Source of the DNA: Ignavibacteriota bacterium
GTDB taxonomy: Bacteria; Bacteroidota; Ignavibacteria; UBA10030; UBA6906
Length of the DNA: 50,048 bases
Direction of reading: 5' to 3'
Assembly: GCA_003158475.1 (NCBI GenBank)
Contig: PMJR01000127.1
Coordinates: 1-50,048 of the forward strand
Shown: positions 25,823 through 34,782 of the stretch, piece by piece
Position numbering within the stretch: the stretch's first letter is position 1
How the letters are laid out: every line of letters begins with the position of its first letter
Notes under the pieces: model-generated
The model's input: the letters and a program-made list of their open reading frames with translations, nothing else
Told to the model about the DNA's origin: nothing
Databases searched by the model: none
Translations under genes and position numbers: made by a program

Positions 25823-26548
25823 CTACAGGGACGGCACAAGTCCGTTCTTCCCGACCAGGACCCGGTTTACGGACAACTCGCCGTTTGGCTTCTGGTTCGC
25901 GATCACGAGCACATGCGCCCCCGGCTTCAAATCGAGCGTCCGGCCCGCCTCGAATGTGACGATGGGCGTCCCCCACGGAATCGTCAGGGCTTGCGGGCGG
26001 GTCATTGCGGAGCTCTTGAACTGCAGCGTCAGGGAAGTCCCCCCTTCCCGGTTCCCCGCGATAGAGCTGTTCGTCCTTGCATCCCCATCCTTCCCGCCCT
26101 TGATTCCGGACCCCGGCGGCAGGCCGAGCATTGAGGCATGGGAGGTGGTCCCGTTCAGCACCGTTGCACCTCCTCCATCAAGACTGGAGAGATCCGAGGC
26201 AAAACTTCCCTCGCCTGTTCTGGGCGCGCCCGCAGGAAAGATATGGACCTCTATCGCCCGCATCGATCCGTCCGACTGGATGACGGATGTGATCCCCATG
26301 TAACTGCCATCTTTGAGATGCCCGCGGTCGGACGCGACGACAACGGACACCCGGGAAGGGGATACGAGCTCGACGGGCACCGGCCCGGTCAAGGTTTCGA
26401 CCGTGAGCAACGGGCCGCTCACACTCTGGACGGTGCCGCGGACGAGAACTGCCCGGCGCGGCAGGGGATCGGAAGATGCAGACATGCACCCCGAGGCGAG
26501 CACCCCGGCGCCGGCAAATATGACAAACATGGCTGAAGTTGTGCGCAT
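25823..26548 (-). CDS. Exported lipoprotein with beta-rich domains
   Basis: A 241-aa lipoprotein from the ATG at 26548, chosen because GAGGA lies 6 nt upstream and a signal peptide follows at once (MRTTSAMFVIFAGAGVLASGC, lipobox LASGC). A longer frame to 26617 would bury the signal. The mature protein begins VLVRGTVQSVSGPLLTVETLTGPVPVELVSPSRVSVVV, a strand pattern like small OB-type (DUF5666-like) domains, and repeats a similar pattern after ~180 (ALTIPWGTPIVTFEAGRTLDLKPG, HVLVIANQKPNGELSVNRVLVG). The ligand is unknown. It is controlled by promoter copy B; its transcript would start ~26 bp upstream. Confidence 0.65.
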   Translation of the reverse strand: MRTTSAMFVIFAGAGVLASGCMSASSDPLPRRAVLVRGTVQSVSGPLLTVETLTGPVPVELVSPSRVSVVVASDRGHLKDGSYMGITSVIQSDGSMRAIEVHIFPAGAPRTGEGSFASDLSSLDGGGATVLNGTTSHASMLGLPPGSGIKGGKDGDARTNSSIAGNREGGTSLTLQFKSSAMTRPQALTIPWGTPIVTFEAGRTLDLKPGAHVLVIANQKPNGELSVNRVLVGKNGLVPSL

Positions 26549-26580
26549 TGTCGTCCTCACGTGGGCATAGTTGATGAAGA

Positions 26581-26638
26581 AGTGTATCGAGGAAAAACCG
26601 GGAAGGTAATAGCGCAAAGGGATGAAAACATAGTTAAC
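26581..26638 (-). promoter_or_regulatory. Promoter and upstream activator site, copy B (lipoprotein)
   Basis: On the minus strand: GTTAAC (26633-26638), CATCC (26620-26624), -35 TTACCT (26604-26609), 17-bp spacer, -10 TACACT (26581-26586). Identity with copy C extends into the spacer (CGGTTnTTCCTCG). The lipoprotein ATG lies ~33 bp downstream of the -10. Confidence 0.7.
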
Positions 26639-26647
26639 CCCCTTTTG

Positions 26648-26670
26648 GGGAGGAAACGTGATTTCCTCCC
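26648..26670. terminator. Stem-loop between the response regulator and promoter copy B
   Basis: GGGAGGAAA (26648-26656) and TTTCCTCCC (26662-26670) form a perfect 9-bp stem with a 5-nt loop, 62 bp after the response regulator stop. No T-run follows on the minus strand, so it may be a weak terminator or a structural element insulating promoter B. Confidence 0.45.
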
Positions 26671-26731
26671 GGAGAACGTTGAAGGGAAAGGAGGCCCTAA
26701 CGAGGCTTAACGGAGGAGGAAGGGAACGGGT

Positions 26732-27385
26732 TCAGGACGGTTCGTGATTGTGGGCGGACATTGCTATCTGTAGGCGACTGTGTATGGCGAGTTTTTCGAG
26801 GATGTTATGAACATGACTCTTGACCGTGTATGTCGCGATGTTGAGCCGCTGGGCGATTTCCTTGTTGCTGAGACCTTCGGCAATCAGCGAGATGATTTCA
26901 CGTTCACGCTTCGTCATCCGCACCGCGCTGGCCAGCTTTCCCTTCCCCTTTTTGAGCGCGTTGTCGATAACATGAGTAAACAGCGAGCCGGCGAGCGAAG
27001 GAGGGAGGACTTTTGCCCCGCGGGCAACCGAGCGTATGGTTCCCAGAAAATCCTCCACCGTCGCGTCTTTGAGGATGAAGCCCGATGCCCCAGCCTCCAC
27101 CCACTCGACGATATCCAGCTGTGACGGGATAAGGCCCATCCCGATCACTTTGATCTCAGGAAATCCCTTGTTCAGAGAGGCAAGAACACGGACACCGTTT
27201 TGATTCCGCAAACCAAGATCGAGGAGAACAACGTGAGGTTTCAGTTTGCCCACCTGCACCAGAGTGCTGTCACTGCCCCCGGAAGCAGCCACGACCGTCA
27301 TATCTGCTTCCTCCTTGATCATGGCCGCGATGCCCTCGCGTAAAATGCGATTATCTTCAACAAGGAGTATCCGGATCGTTTTCAT
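26732..27385 (-). CDS. Orphan NarL/FixJ-type response regulator
   Basis: A 217-aa two-domain response regulator. The receiver (1-120) has acidic residues in LLVEDNR, the phosphoacceptor D56 in LLDLGL and K106 in ILKDATV. The switch Thr/Ser normally found after the fourth strand is replaced: IGMGLIPS has Gly where Thr is expected. The C-terminal LuxR-type helix-turn-helix (~148-210) reads LTKRE-like TKREREIISLIAEGLSNKEIAQRLNIATYTVKSHV. No histidine kinase is encoded nearby. Being embedded among genes with a shared promoter element makes it the best candidate for binding that element; this is an inference. Confidence 0.9.
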   Translation of the reverse strand: MKTIRILLVEDNRILREGIAAMIKEEADMTVVAASGGSDSTLVQVGKLKPHVVLLDLGLRNQNGVRVLASLNKGFPEIKVIGMGLIPSQLDIVEWVEAGASGFILKDATVEDFLGTIRSVARGAKVLPPSLAGSLFTHVIDNALKKGKGKLASAVRMTKREREIISLIAEGLSNKEIAQRLNIATYTVKSHVHNILEKLAIHSRLQIAMSAHNHEPS

Positions 27386-27676
27386 TCAGGAAGGGGCCTG
27401 AATCAGGTGGTGGATGTTTGGTTGAACTGCCGGGGCATACTGCCTTTCAATGAACAAACATTTTGGATCAGAAACAAAGGAGAATTGGGCGGAAAAAATC
27501 ACGCCGCGGCCGATCAAAAGGCGGGGGACAAGGTCTCCTGCTGCGTCCCCGGGAACCGAAGGGACGATCAAGGGTGATGAAGATCTGAACATGCGCGAAG
27601 TCGCGTCCCGGCCTTCCGATGTGGGGGTGACGGCACCACGACGGCCATCGAAGACGATCGTGCGCGAAGGACTCGA

Positions 27677-29158
27677 CTATAGGTACTGCTCAAACACTCG
27701 CCGGAAGTGGAATCCATAGATGGCAAGGGTGATGGCCGTTGAAAAATGCCGGGGCCGGCGGAACAGCGACCAGAAGAAGAGCTTCCAGTAGTACAATCGC
27801 TCTTTCCCTACGATCCCGAGCAGGACCATCGACCTTGACAGGGCGTGCAGCTGGGCGAACTGAAAAGGGGCTTTGTGGCGCCGGAGAGGTTCATGGGTCC
27901 TGAGAAAATCAATGACCCGCTGATAGTACTCTTTCGGGGAGTAGATCGTCGCCAGGATCTTCCTGTAGCCGTCGAGAAGCGCCTCGTTGTTCATCTTCGG
28001 GGTGAAGTTCATCGTGAAATCCGTGTTGGACCCCGAAAACGTCTTCAGAAGCCTCTCCTCCCGTCCGAGCCTGTGGTACAGTCGTGTGTTGATCGGGGCG
28101 TTGAGGAGCCCCACCATCGCAACGACAATCCCGCTCTCCCTGATGAACCGGATTAACGTGTCAAAAATGGACGGGGGATCGTGGTCGAATCCCACGATGA
28201 ACCCCCCCTGGACCTGCAGGCCGGCCTTCTGGAGGGTCTTGACGCTTGCGATCAGATCCCGGTTCCTATTCGGTATCTTCCTGCATTCCTCCAGGCTCTC
28301 TTCGTTCGGGCTTTCGATTCCGACGAAAATCTCTTCAAATCCCGCCTGGGCCATAAGGTCCAGCAATCTCGGGTCATCAGAGAGGTTGAGGGATGCCTCG
28401 GTCCCGAAAGTGAACGGGAACTGCCTTGCCTCCATCCACCGGATGACCAGGGGGAGGACTTCCTTCTTCAACTTAATCCTGTTCCCGATGAAGTTGTCAT
28501 CGACGAAGAACACGTGCCCGCGCCACCCGTTCCGGTACAGAGCATCCAGCTCCACGATCACCTGCGCGCTGGATTTCGTGCGCGGCTCGCGCCCGTAGAG
28601 GACAGTAATATCGCAAAACTCACAGTCGTACGGGCAGCCGCGCGAGTACTGGACATTCATGGTGGCGTACTGGCCCGGGTCGATGAGGTTCCACATCGGC
28701 AGGGGGGTCGTGGCCAGATCCGCCCACTCATCTGTTTCGTACAGGTGTTCCGGCCGGCCGGCCAGGAGGTCATCGATAAACCGGGGGAGTGTGATCTCCG
28801 CCTCGTTCAGCACGAAGTGGTCCACTCCCTGGAATTCCTCGTGCCGGGCAGTAAACAGCGGTCCGCCTGCGACAACCTTTGTCCGCACCTCGTTGCATCG
28901 TGCGATCACTTCCCGCGCGGACTCCGCCTGTACGGCCATCCCGCCGAGGAAAACGTAGTCGGCCCATCGGAGATCCTCCGTCTCGAGCGGGGTCAGATTG
29001 AGATCAACCAGCCTCTTCTCCCACTCAACAGGCAGGAGGGCGGCGACCGTCAACAATCCCAGGGGAGGTTGCCCGGCCTTCTTGGAAACAAACCGGAGGG
29101 CGTGCTTGAAGGACCAGAAATTATCCGGATATTCAGGACAGACGAGAAGGATATTCAT
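27677..29158 (-). CDS. B12-binding radical SAM protein (DUF4070, HpnP-like)
   Basis: A 493-aa protein from the ATG at 29158 (MNILLVCPEYPDNFWSFKHAL), the standard opening of this family; a longer frame to 29317 is ignored. Residues ~1-130 form a cobalamin-binding domain. The radical SAM core has RGCPYDCEFCDITVLYGR (CxxxCxxC, ~175) for the 4Fe-4S cluster, then FVDDNFIGN. The C-terminal third matches DUF4070. Members include the hopanoid C-2 methylase HpnP, so a lipid methylase is possible, but many relatives have unknown substrates and no hopanoid gene is nearby. A weak copy of the stress promoter element lies ~160 bp upstream. Confidence 0.85.
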   Translation of the reverse strand: MNILLVCPEYPDNFWSFKHALRFVSKKAGQPPLGLLTVAALLPVEWEKRLVDLNLTPLETEDLRWADYVFLGGMAVQAESAREVIARCNEVRTKVVAGGPLFTARHEEFQGVDHFVLNEAEITLPRFIDDLLAGRPEHLYETDEWADLATTPLPMWNLIDPGQYATMNVQYSRGCPYDCEFCDITVLYGREPRTKSSAQVIVELDALYRNGWRGHVFFVDDNFIGNRIKLKKEVLPLVIRWMEARQFPFTFGTEASLNLSDDPRLLDLMAQAGFEEIFVGIESPNEESLEECRKIPNRNRDLIASVKTLQKAGLQVQGGFIVGFDHDPPSIFDTLIRFIRESGIVVAMVGLLNAPINTRLYHRLGREERLLKTFSGSNTDFTMNFTPKMNNEALLDGYRKILATIYSPKEYYQRVIDFLRTHEPLRRHKAPFQFAQLHALSRSMVLLGIVGKERLYYWKLFFWSLFRRPRHFSTAITLAIYGFHFRRVFEQYL

Positions 29159-29284
29159 GGAGTACCATTTCCCGGGGAGGGATGTGATGCCGCGACGCAC
29201 GATCAGGTGAGAGGTCTTGAACTCTCCGTTCCACAGGCCGGTGCTCTCCCCTTGCAGGTCGGAAGGCGTCCAAGTCACCATCTG

Positions 29285-29342
29285 CAACCTAACAAACAAA
29301 TCACAGCACCGCATCATCCCAAAGGATGAAAACGGGATTAGT
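29285..29342 (-). promoter_or_regulatory. Weak copy E of the shared promoter element (radical SAM gene)
   Basis: GTTTTCATCCTTT (minus strand, CATCC at 29324-29328) matches the strong copies, and ACTAAT lies where GTTAAC is expected (29337-29342). The -35 and -10 places (29308-29313, 29285-29290) do not match well. It may be a chance or a decayed site. Confidence 0.25.
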
Positions 29343-29356
29343 CCATTTCGTCCTCG

Positions 29357-31843
29357 TTACTTGATGCCCCCGCCAGCATCGCTCGATTTGTGCGAAACAA
29401 CCTGGAGAGCAGCACCTTTGAGGTCCGCCGAAAAGGCCGTTACACGAATGCTCCCGCTCTTTCCATTCGATCGGACGACAGCAAGAGCAAGTCCGTTAAA
29501 GGCCTTGCGCAGTTTACTCTTCATCGTGGTCTTTTCCTGCGGGTTGCCATTGTCGGTGCAGGAGAGCGCTCCCTCCCCTTCAACTTTGAATTCAATGAGG
29601 TTATTCGCGTCCGGAACAACGAGCCCGTTTTCATCAACAATCTCCACCCTGACATCGACAATATCATGGACATCTGCGTCGATATCATTTCTATCCGCCG
29701 AGAGACGAATGGCCGCAGGTCTGGAAGTTGTGCGAACCTCTTCCGTCACGACCTGTCCATTTTTTTTGGCAACCACCCTCAACAATCCCGGTTCATAAGG
29801 GACATCCCACGAAAGATGCAAATCTGAGGTGGTTGCCGGAACAAACGGCCGGTCAAACTTATTCCAGCCCCCGGAATTGCCCTGCTGCGGAAAGACAACG
29901 GATTTCACGCCAAAGGATTTCCCGTTTACAAAAAGTTCGACGCTGTCACAATTGGTATACGCGATGACAGGAACCACCTGGCCTTCGTGTCCGGACCAAT
30001 TCCAATGAGGGAAGAGATGGACCATCGGCTTGTTGGTCCATTGGCTTTGATAAAAATAATACCCGTCCTTGGGAAAACCGCACACGTCGATGACGCCTGA
30101 ACTTGAACTTTTGTTCGGCCATCGGGCCTCTCCCAGATAGTCAATGCCCGTCCACATGAAATCCCCTATGACATAGTCATACAATGAGGTAAATCGCCAT
30201 AACTGCTCCGCCGGGATCATATTGAATTTGTAATCGGTTGATCGACCGGGCCTCCCGGATGACGTATCGGACACAAGAGTATAGTCTCCGCGAATCCCCG
30301 GAATGGAAACATTTTCAGTCCCTATCATTTTCCTGTCCGGATAGTCGTGCCTGTCAACACTATAATACAATTCCCTCCGCTTCAGCCATCGGTCAACGTA
30401 ATTATACCCCACAATATCCTGCAATTCGAGAAACCGGGGTTTTGCCGGATAGTCAACGTCGGCAATCCTGTCATTCGCGACTGTTACCGGCCTGGTAGGG
30501 TCTTCCTTGTGAAGCGTTTCGACCAAGTGTCGCAACACTTCCGGGCCTCCGTCGGCCCCCTGCTCGAGAACCTCATTGCCGGCACTCCACAATACCACCG
30601 ATGGATGATTCCGGTCCCGATGGATCATGGAAATCAGATCTGATTGTGAACATTCTTCGAAATACTTATGATACCCGTATGCCACTTCCCCTTTCTTGAT
30701 TTCCCATTCATCAAACGCCTCATCCATGACCAGAAACCCCATTCTATCGCACAGGTCAAGAAACTCAGAAGCCGGCGGGTTATGTGCAGTGCGAATGGCA
30801 TTGCAGCCCATGTCTTTGAGCAGTTGCAGACGCCTTTTCCATGCCTGCTCGGGAACGGCAGTCCCAAGACAACCTGCATCGTGGTGCAGGCACACGCCAT
30901 TCATCTTTACGTGCTTTCCGTTCAGCGTAAACCCCTTGTTCTTATCGTATTCAATCGTACGGATACCGAATGTCGAGCTCAGGTTGTCGCGCAGCGTTGT
31001 TCCTTCTATTATTGATGACTGAAGCTTACAGAGCGACGGCACATCAATCGACCAGAGCGAAGGAGAGACAACCCTGATGGTCTGCCCTACTTCTGTCTTG
31101 CCCGACGGTGCAAGTGCAACAGGCGTTTCAAGAGTCACCAGCTGTTTCCCTGTTACATCCGTTATGACCGACCTCAACACAACTTTCCTGGCGATTGGGG
31201 AATTGTTTTCGATGGAAGTGCGGACTTGAATAGTTGCTGAGGATGAATCAACCGACGGTGTGGTAATATACGTACCCCACTGAGCTACATGCACAGGCCC
31301 GGCAATATTCAACCACACATGGCGGTAGATGCCCGAGCCTGAGTACCAGCGGCTGTTGGGCTGGAGAGAATTGTCAACTCTGACAGCTATCAGATTTTCT
31401 CCTTCATTGACAAAAGGCGTCAAATCGTAGGTGAAACTGGAGTAGCCATAGGGATGCTTGCCCAGATGCCGCCCGTTTATCCAGACGTCGGCATTCATGT
31501 ACACACCGCCGAATTCAATCCACACAGCGTGGTCCTTCGGATTTACAGACAAGCTGAAATGTTTGCGATACCATCCGATTCCGGCCGGAAGAAAACCGCC
31601 GTTTCCTTTCGTCTCCGCGTCCTCGCTAAACTCGCCTTCGATGCTCCAATCGTGCGGAAGATTGAGTGTCCGCCATCGGGCATCATCGAATGCCTGTTGT
31701 TCTGCACCTTGGGTATCGGAACGAACAAATTTCCAGTCGTCATCCAGCAGCAGATGCTGACGGTTGTCAGGCGCGGCACACCAAACATTGAGAGAAAGAA
31801 TGTGCAGGATGGGAAGTATGAGGAAACGTGAATGGCTTTTCAT
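29357..31843 (-). CDS. Exported GH2 beta-galactosidase-type glycosidase
   Basis: An 828-aa secreted GH2 enzyme from the ATG at 31843; the N-terminus (MKSHSRFLILPILHILSLNVWCAA) is a signal peptide. The sugar-binding domain has LPHDWSIEGEFSED and GIGWYRKHF, the Ig-like domain spans ~200-300, and the TIM barrel holds the acid/base E424 in WSAGNEV and the nucleophile E510 in GTENVSIPG. The C-terminal part (PWxxWSGHEGQVVPVIAYTNCDSVELFVNGKS) is the DUF4982-type domain followed by a beta sandwich. It probably cleaves terminal beta-galactosides or related sugars from plant polysaccharides. It is co-oriented with the GH27 gene 122 bp upstream. Confidence 0.9.
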   Translation of the reverse strand: MKSHSRFLILPILHILSLNVWCAAPDNRQHLLLDDDWKFVRSDTQGAEQQAFDDARWRTLNLPHDWSIEGEFSEDAETKGNGGFLPAGIGWYRKHFSLSVNPKDHAVWIEFGGVYMNADVWINGRHLGKHPYGYSSFTYDLTPFVNEGENLIAVRVDNSLQPNSRWYSGSGIYRHVWLNIAGPVHVAQWGTYITTPSVDSSSATIQVRTSIENNSPIARKVVLRSVITDVTGKQLVTLETPVALAPSGKTEVGQTIRVVSPSLWSIDVPSLCKLQSSIIEGTTLRDNLSSTFGIRTIEYDKNKGFTLNGKHVKMNGVCLHHDAGCLGTAVPEQAWKRRLQLLKDMGCNAIRTAHNPPASEFLDLCDRMGFLVMDEAFDEWEIKKGEVAYGYHKYFEECSQSDLISMIHRDRNHPSVVLWSAGNEVLEQGADGGPEVLRHLVETLHKEDPTRPVTVANDRIADVDYPAKPRFLELQDIVGYNYVDRWLKRRELYYSVDRHDYPDRKMIGTENVSIPGIRGDYTLVSDTSSGRPGRSTDYKFNMIPAEQLWRFTSLYDYVIGDFMWTGIDYLGEARWPNKSSSSGVIDVCGFPKDGYYFYQSQWTNKPMVHLFPHWNWSGHEGQVVPVIAYTNCDSVELFVNGKSFGVKSVVFPQQGNSGGWNKFDRPFVPATTSDLHLSWDVPYEPGLLRVVAKKNGQVVTEEVRTTSRPAAIRLSADRNDIDADVHDIVDVRVEIVDENGLVVPDANNLIEFKVEGEGALSCTDNGNPQEKTTMKSKLRKAFNGLALAVVRSNGKSGSIRVTAFSADLKGAALQVVSHKSSDAGGGIK

Positions 31844-31964
31844 AGTTGAACACCTCTCCCTTTGGTGGGTATCCACAGCCACTGCCCTACCGCCGACGCG
31901 ACCCATGACACCGGGTGAACCGGTTCAGCAGGAATGCGCTGACCGCCCGGCACGGCGGCAAGTG

Positions 31965-33170
31965 CTATTTTTCCAATCTGAGCATGAGCACGTCATGCGG
32001 TGCAATGGTGGAAACGAGCGTATTGGCAGTCGTGTCGATTCTCTTCTTCTTCCAAAGGTCGCGAAGAACGTAGGTTCGCCGTACACAATTCAATTCGGAC
32101 ATTGTCACATCATCGCGGATGACGTCCTTCCTCCAGTCATGCCGGATGGTTGCGGCCTTTGAACCCCGGTTGAAAAAGCAGACCGCCCAATCGCCACCCT
32201 GGAGGGGTTTGTACCAGATTTCCAGGCTATCGGGTTGTGTTTGTCTGAAGCCCTGAATGCCGAGTGAATCCTGATCGATGGCAATAGCCTCCTTGTTTGT
32301 GAGGATTTCAAGGGTCGCCTTCGACATTGTCCTCAGATCGTTGCCGGCAATAAGGGGGGCGGCCAACATGCACCAGAGCGTGAAATGGGCGCGACTTTCA
32401 TTCACCGTCAGGGTTCCGTTTCCGACCTCAAGCATATCGGGATCATTCCAGTGTCCCGGTCCGGCATAGGCACGAAGGCCCTCCTGTTTTTCAAGGATCT
32501 GCATCACGCCGTAGGAATTATACTTTCCGCCGTGATCGTCGATGCAATTCCAGCATGCAGTGATATCGCCCGTCGTCCTCCAAAGATGGCCGATACCCGC
32601 ACCCCAGAGCCAGGGCTTGTTGTTCCCCCACTCACACATGCTGAACACCATGGGTCGTTTGGCGGCGCGCAGGGCATCGCGCATCGTCGCGTACGCCCCC
32701 GGGGCATTGATGCCTTCGGTATTGCACCAGTCATATTTGAGATAATCGGCGCCGAGGCGGGCAAAGACCAGGGCGTCCTGGAATTCATGACCCCGGCTCG
32801 CGGTATAGCCGCCGCAGGTTTTGTAGCCTGCATCAGAATAGAGCCCGAGTTTCAGTCCTCTGGAGTGGATGTATTCCGACAGGTCCTTCAGTCCGGACGG
32901 AAACCTGTTTGCGTCGACGGTCAGAAAACCAAGGCTATCCCGCGGTCCGGTCCAATTGTCGTCGACGATCACGTACGCATACCCGGCGTCTTTCATTCCC
33001 GAGGAAACGAGAAGATCAGCCATCTCACGTATCAATTTCTCATTAAAATTCCCCGCAAACGTATTGAATGTGTTCCACCCCATGGGCGGGGTGAGGGCCA
33101 GACTGTCGACTTTTTGTGCCTGACAGTCGAGCGTGACTACGAGGGTGAATGTCAGCAGGAGTTTTATCAA
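31965..33170 (-). CDS. Exported GH27 alpha-galactosidase
   Basis: A 401-aa secreted GH27 enzyme. The best start is the TTG at 33170, which follows GGAG by ~10 nt and gives a clean signal peptide (LIKLLLTFTLVVTLDCQAQ); a longer frame to 33299 overlaps the SDR gene. The mature protein opens ALTPPMGWNTFN, typical of the family. The nucleophile aspartate is in YLKYDWCN (~147) and the acid/base in RTTGDI (~202). GPGHWNDPDML completes the barrel signature. It removes alpha-linked galactose, for example from galactomannan or raffinose-type sugars. The C-terminal beta domain is complete. It would act with the GH2 enzyme downstream. Confidence 0.92.
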   Translation of the reverse strand: MIKLLLTFTLVVTLDCQAQKVDSLALTPPMGWNTFNTFAGNFNEKLIREMADLLVSSGMKDAGYAYVIVDDNWTGPRDSLGFLTVDANRFPSGLKDLSEYIHSRGLKLGLYSDAGYKTCGGYTASRGHEFQDALVFARLGADYLKYDWCNTEGINAPGAYATMRDALRAAKRPMVFSMCEWGNNKPWLWGAGIGHLWRTTGDITACWNCIDDHGGKYNSYGVMQILEKQEGLRAYAGPGHWNDPDMLEVGNGTLTVNESRAHFTLWCMLAAPLIAGNDLRTMSKATLEILTNKEAIAIDQDSLGIQGFRQTQPDSLEIWYKPLQGGDWAVCFFNRGSKAATIRHDWRKDVIRDDVTMSELNCVRRTYVLRDLWKKKRIDTTANTLVSTIAPHDVLMLRLEK

Positions 33171-33219
33171 TGTGATTACTCTCCGTTGTTCGGTGCGTTT
33201 CAGAGTCTCAGAGCCGAGG

Positions 33220-33897
33220 TCACTCCCGGCGGGTTTCGCCGACCTCCACGCGCCGGGGATCCCTGAGTATGCGGACAAATCTGTACCGGTAGTCTCCATG
33301 AAATTGCCCGATGATCTGCCGAGCGACCCAGGGGGCGTCCAGCATGCCTGTCACGTCCCTTCCCCCCTTCCTCCAGAACGGCGTGGCCATCCCGGCGGGG
33401 GCCGCGACGAGAACTTTCCCGAGCTTCGGGTCGAGTGAGAGAGAATTCCCCAGCATCCCAAGCCCCGCTTTCACAGCCGTGTAGATCGGCTCATGCGGGC
33501 GCGGTGTCCACTGGGAGGTCGATGTAACCGCAATGAGGGCGGGGAGCTCATTCTGTTTCCTGAGTATCCTCTGGATGAGCATCGAAGGCGCGACCAGGCC
33601 GACGGACGTCATTGCGGCGATCTCCGCGTCGTCTACACTTTCGAGGAGACCCTGCTGACTGAACCCGGCGGCATAGACAAGAAGGTCGATGGAGGGGATC
33701 GAAGCCAGGAGAGCGTCGAGTTTTGAGCCGAGCTCGCGTCGTTCGGCACTCAGGTCCAGGATTGTACACGACAGCCCTCCCTTCCCCGGATCGTGCCGGC
33801 CGGTGATAAACACCCGGTACTCTTCTGCAAACAGGAGCCCCAGTTCCAGACCGAGGCCGGAGGTGCCGCCGACGATGAGCGCATTCATCTTATCCAT
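33220..33897 (-). CDS. Short-chain dehydrogenase/reductase
   Basis: A 225-aa SDR from the ATG at 33897 (MDKMNALIVGGTSGLGLELG); a start at 33915 is also possible. The NAD(P)-binding motif is GGTSGLG, the active site has serine in TSTSQW and YTAVKAG (Y-x-x-x-K), and PAGMATPFW follows. The protein lacks a clear NNAG; it reads VYAAG. The family is too broad to name a substrate. Its 3' end lies 50 bp before the GH27 start, and it is 172 bp downstream of the exported protein gene. Confidence 0.88.
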   Translation of the reverse strand: MDKMNALIVGGTSGLGLELGLLFAEEYRVFITGRHDPGKGGLSCTILDLSAERRELGSKLDALLASIPSIDLLVYAAGFSQQGLLESVDDAEIAAMTSVGLVAPSMLIQRILRKQNELPALIAVTSTSQWTPRPHEPIYTAVKAGLGMLGNSLSLDPKLGKVLVAAPAGMATPFWRKGGRDVTGMLDAPWVARQIIGQFHGDYRYRFVRILRDPRRVEVGETRRE

Positions 33898-33939
33898 GGC
33901 CCCCTCGTAAGACATTGTGAGCGGGTACAATGACGGAAC

Positions 33940-33966
33940 ACGCCTCCCCCGGGGCGGGAGAGGCGT
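33940..33966. terminator. GC-rich stem-loop after the exported protein gene
   Basis: ACGCCTC (33940-33946) pairs with GAGGCGT (33960-33966), with C-rich and G-rich bases continuing the stem inward. It lies ~105 bp after the stop at 34069 and before the SDR start. No clear T-run follows on the minus strand, so termination is uncertain. Confidence 0.35.
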
Positions 33967-34068
33967 CCGAAAGAATGAAGAAAATCAGAGCGCTATGAAC
34001 TTAAACAAGGAAAGTATGGAATTCAAGCAGGTGCGATCGCGGTTCCATGCGACCGCTCGTTTCACCGG

Positions 34069-34782
34069 TCATGCCTTTCGCTTGCGCCGTAACGCGCGCA
34101 CTATGAGGACCGTCATCAACAGGATGACGATAATGATAAGAATAGTGATGGCAGGAGTCCCCCACAACCCGGGAGTTTCACCGGGCTTGGAGCCTTCTCC
34201 CGGCATCGCGCCTTCATCAATCAGCAGCACGCCCACCCGCGCCGGCGTCCGGAGTGCCTTGGGAACAAATGCAGCCGCGCTCCCCACGGCCATTTGCGAT
34301 CTCGTTTTTACGACCGTGGCTGTGATTTTATCCCCTTCGCGCAGCTGATCCAGCGTTTTCTCTTTCCCCTCAACGGTGATCTTGCCCCCCGTAGGCACGC
34401 GGTACATCCTGTTCTCCCCCTCCGGCGTCTTGATGATCAAACTGTTGCCGACATTCTTCCACACCGTCCCGAGTTCGATTACTTCCACCGTATCAACCCA
34501 CCTGGGAGGGGTCGCGGTGGTAACCGTTGCGTTCAACTTCATCCCCGGCGTCAGCTCGTGAACGGTCACATCTTTGCCGTCGATGGTAATCCTGAGGCCC
34601 TCTGGAATCTCAAACTGCTTTACCTCGCCATTTGCCAACTTCACGACGACATCGTTCCCCTCGACGTACACAACCTCGGCATTTTCAAACCTGGTCTCAA
34701 CGTGCTGGGCCCGGACCCCCTGGGCCGACACCATGCACACCAGCGTCGCTACAAGAAATCGAACGGATCGTAGATGGATCAT
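34069..34782 (-). CDS. Exported beta-rich protein with C-terminal membrane anchor
   Basis: A 237-aa protein with a signal peptide (residues ~8-25, cleavage after VRAQ), two repeats of a small beta domain, and a C-terminal membrane helix (TPAITILIIIVILLMTVLIVRALRRKRK). Each repeat has the pattern GNDVVVKLANGEVKQFEIPEGLRITIDGKDVTVHELTPGMKL / GNSLIIKTPEGENRMYRVPTGGKITVEGKEKTLDQLREGDKI, so the two halves are duplicated. The function is unknown. It is preceded by promoter copy C and a short leader frame whose stop overlaps its ATG. Confidence 0.75.
   Translation of the reverse strand: MIHLRSVRFLVATLVCMVSAQGVRAQHVETRFENAEVVYVEGNDVVVKLANGEVKQFEIPEGLRITIDGKDVTVHELTPGMKLNATVTTATPPRWVDTVEVIELGTVWKNVGNSLIIKTPEGENRMYRVPTGGKITVEGKEKTLDQLREGDKITATVVKTRSQMAVGSAAAFVPKALRTPARVGVLLIDEGAMPGEGSKPGETPGLWGTPAITILIIIVILLMTVLIVRALRRKRKA

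Noticed and set aside
27386-27592. 68-codon minus-strand frame upstream of the response regulator
   Set aside because: No motif, signal peptide or ribosome site; reads as non-coding leader.
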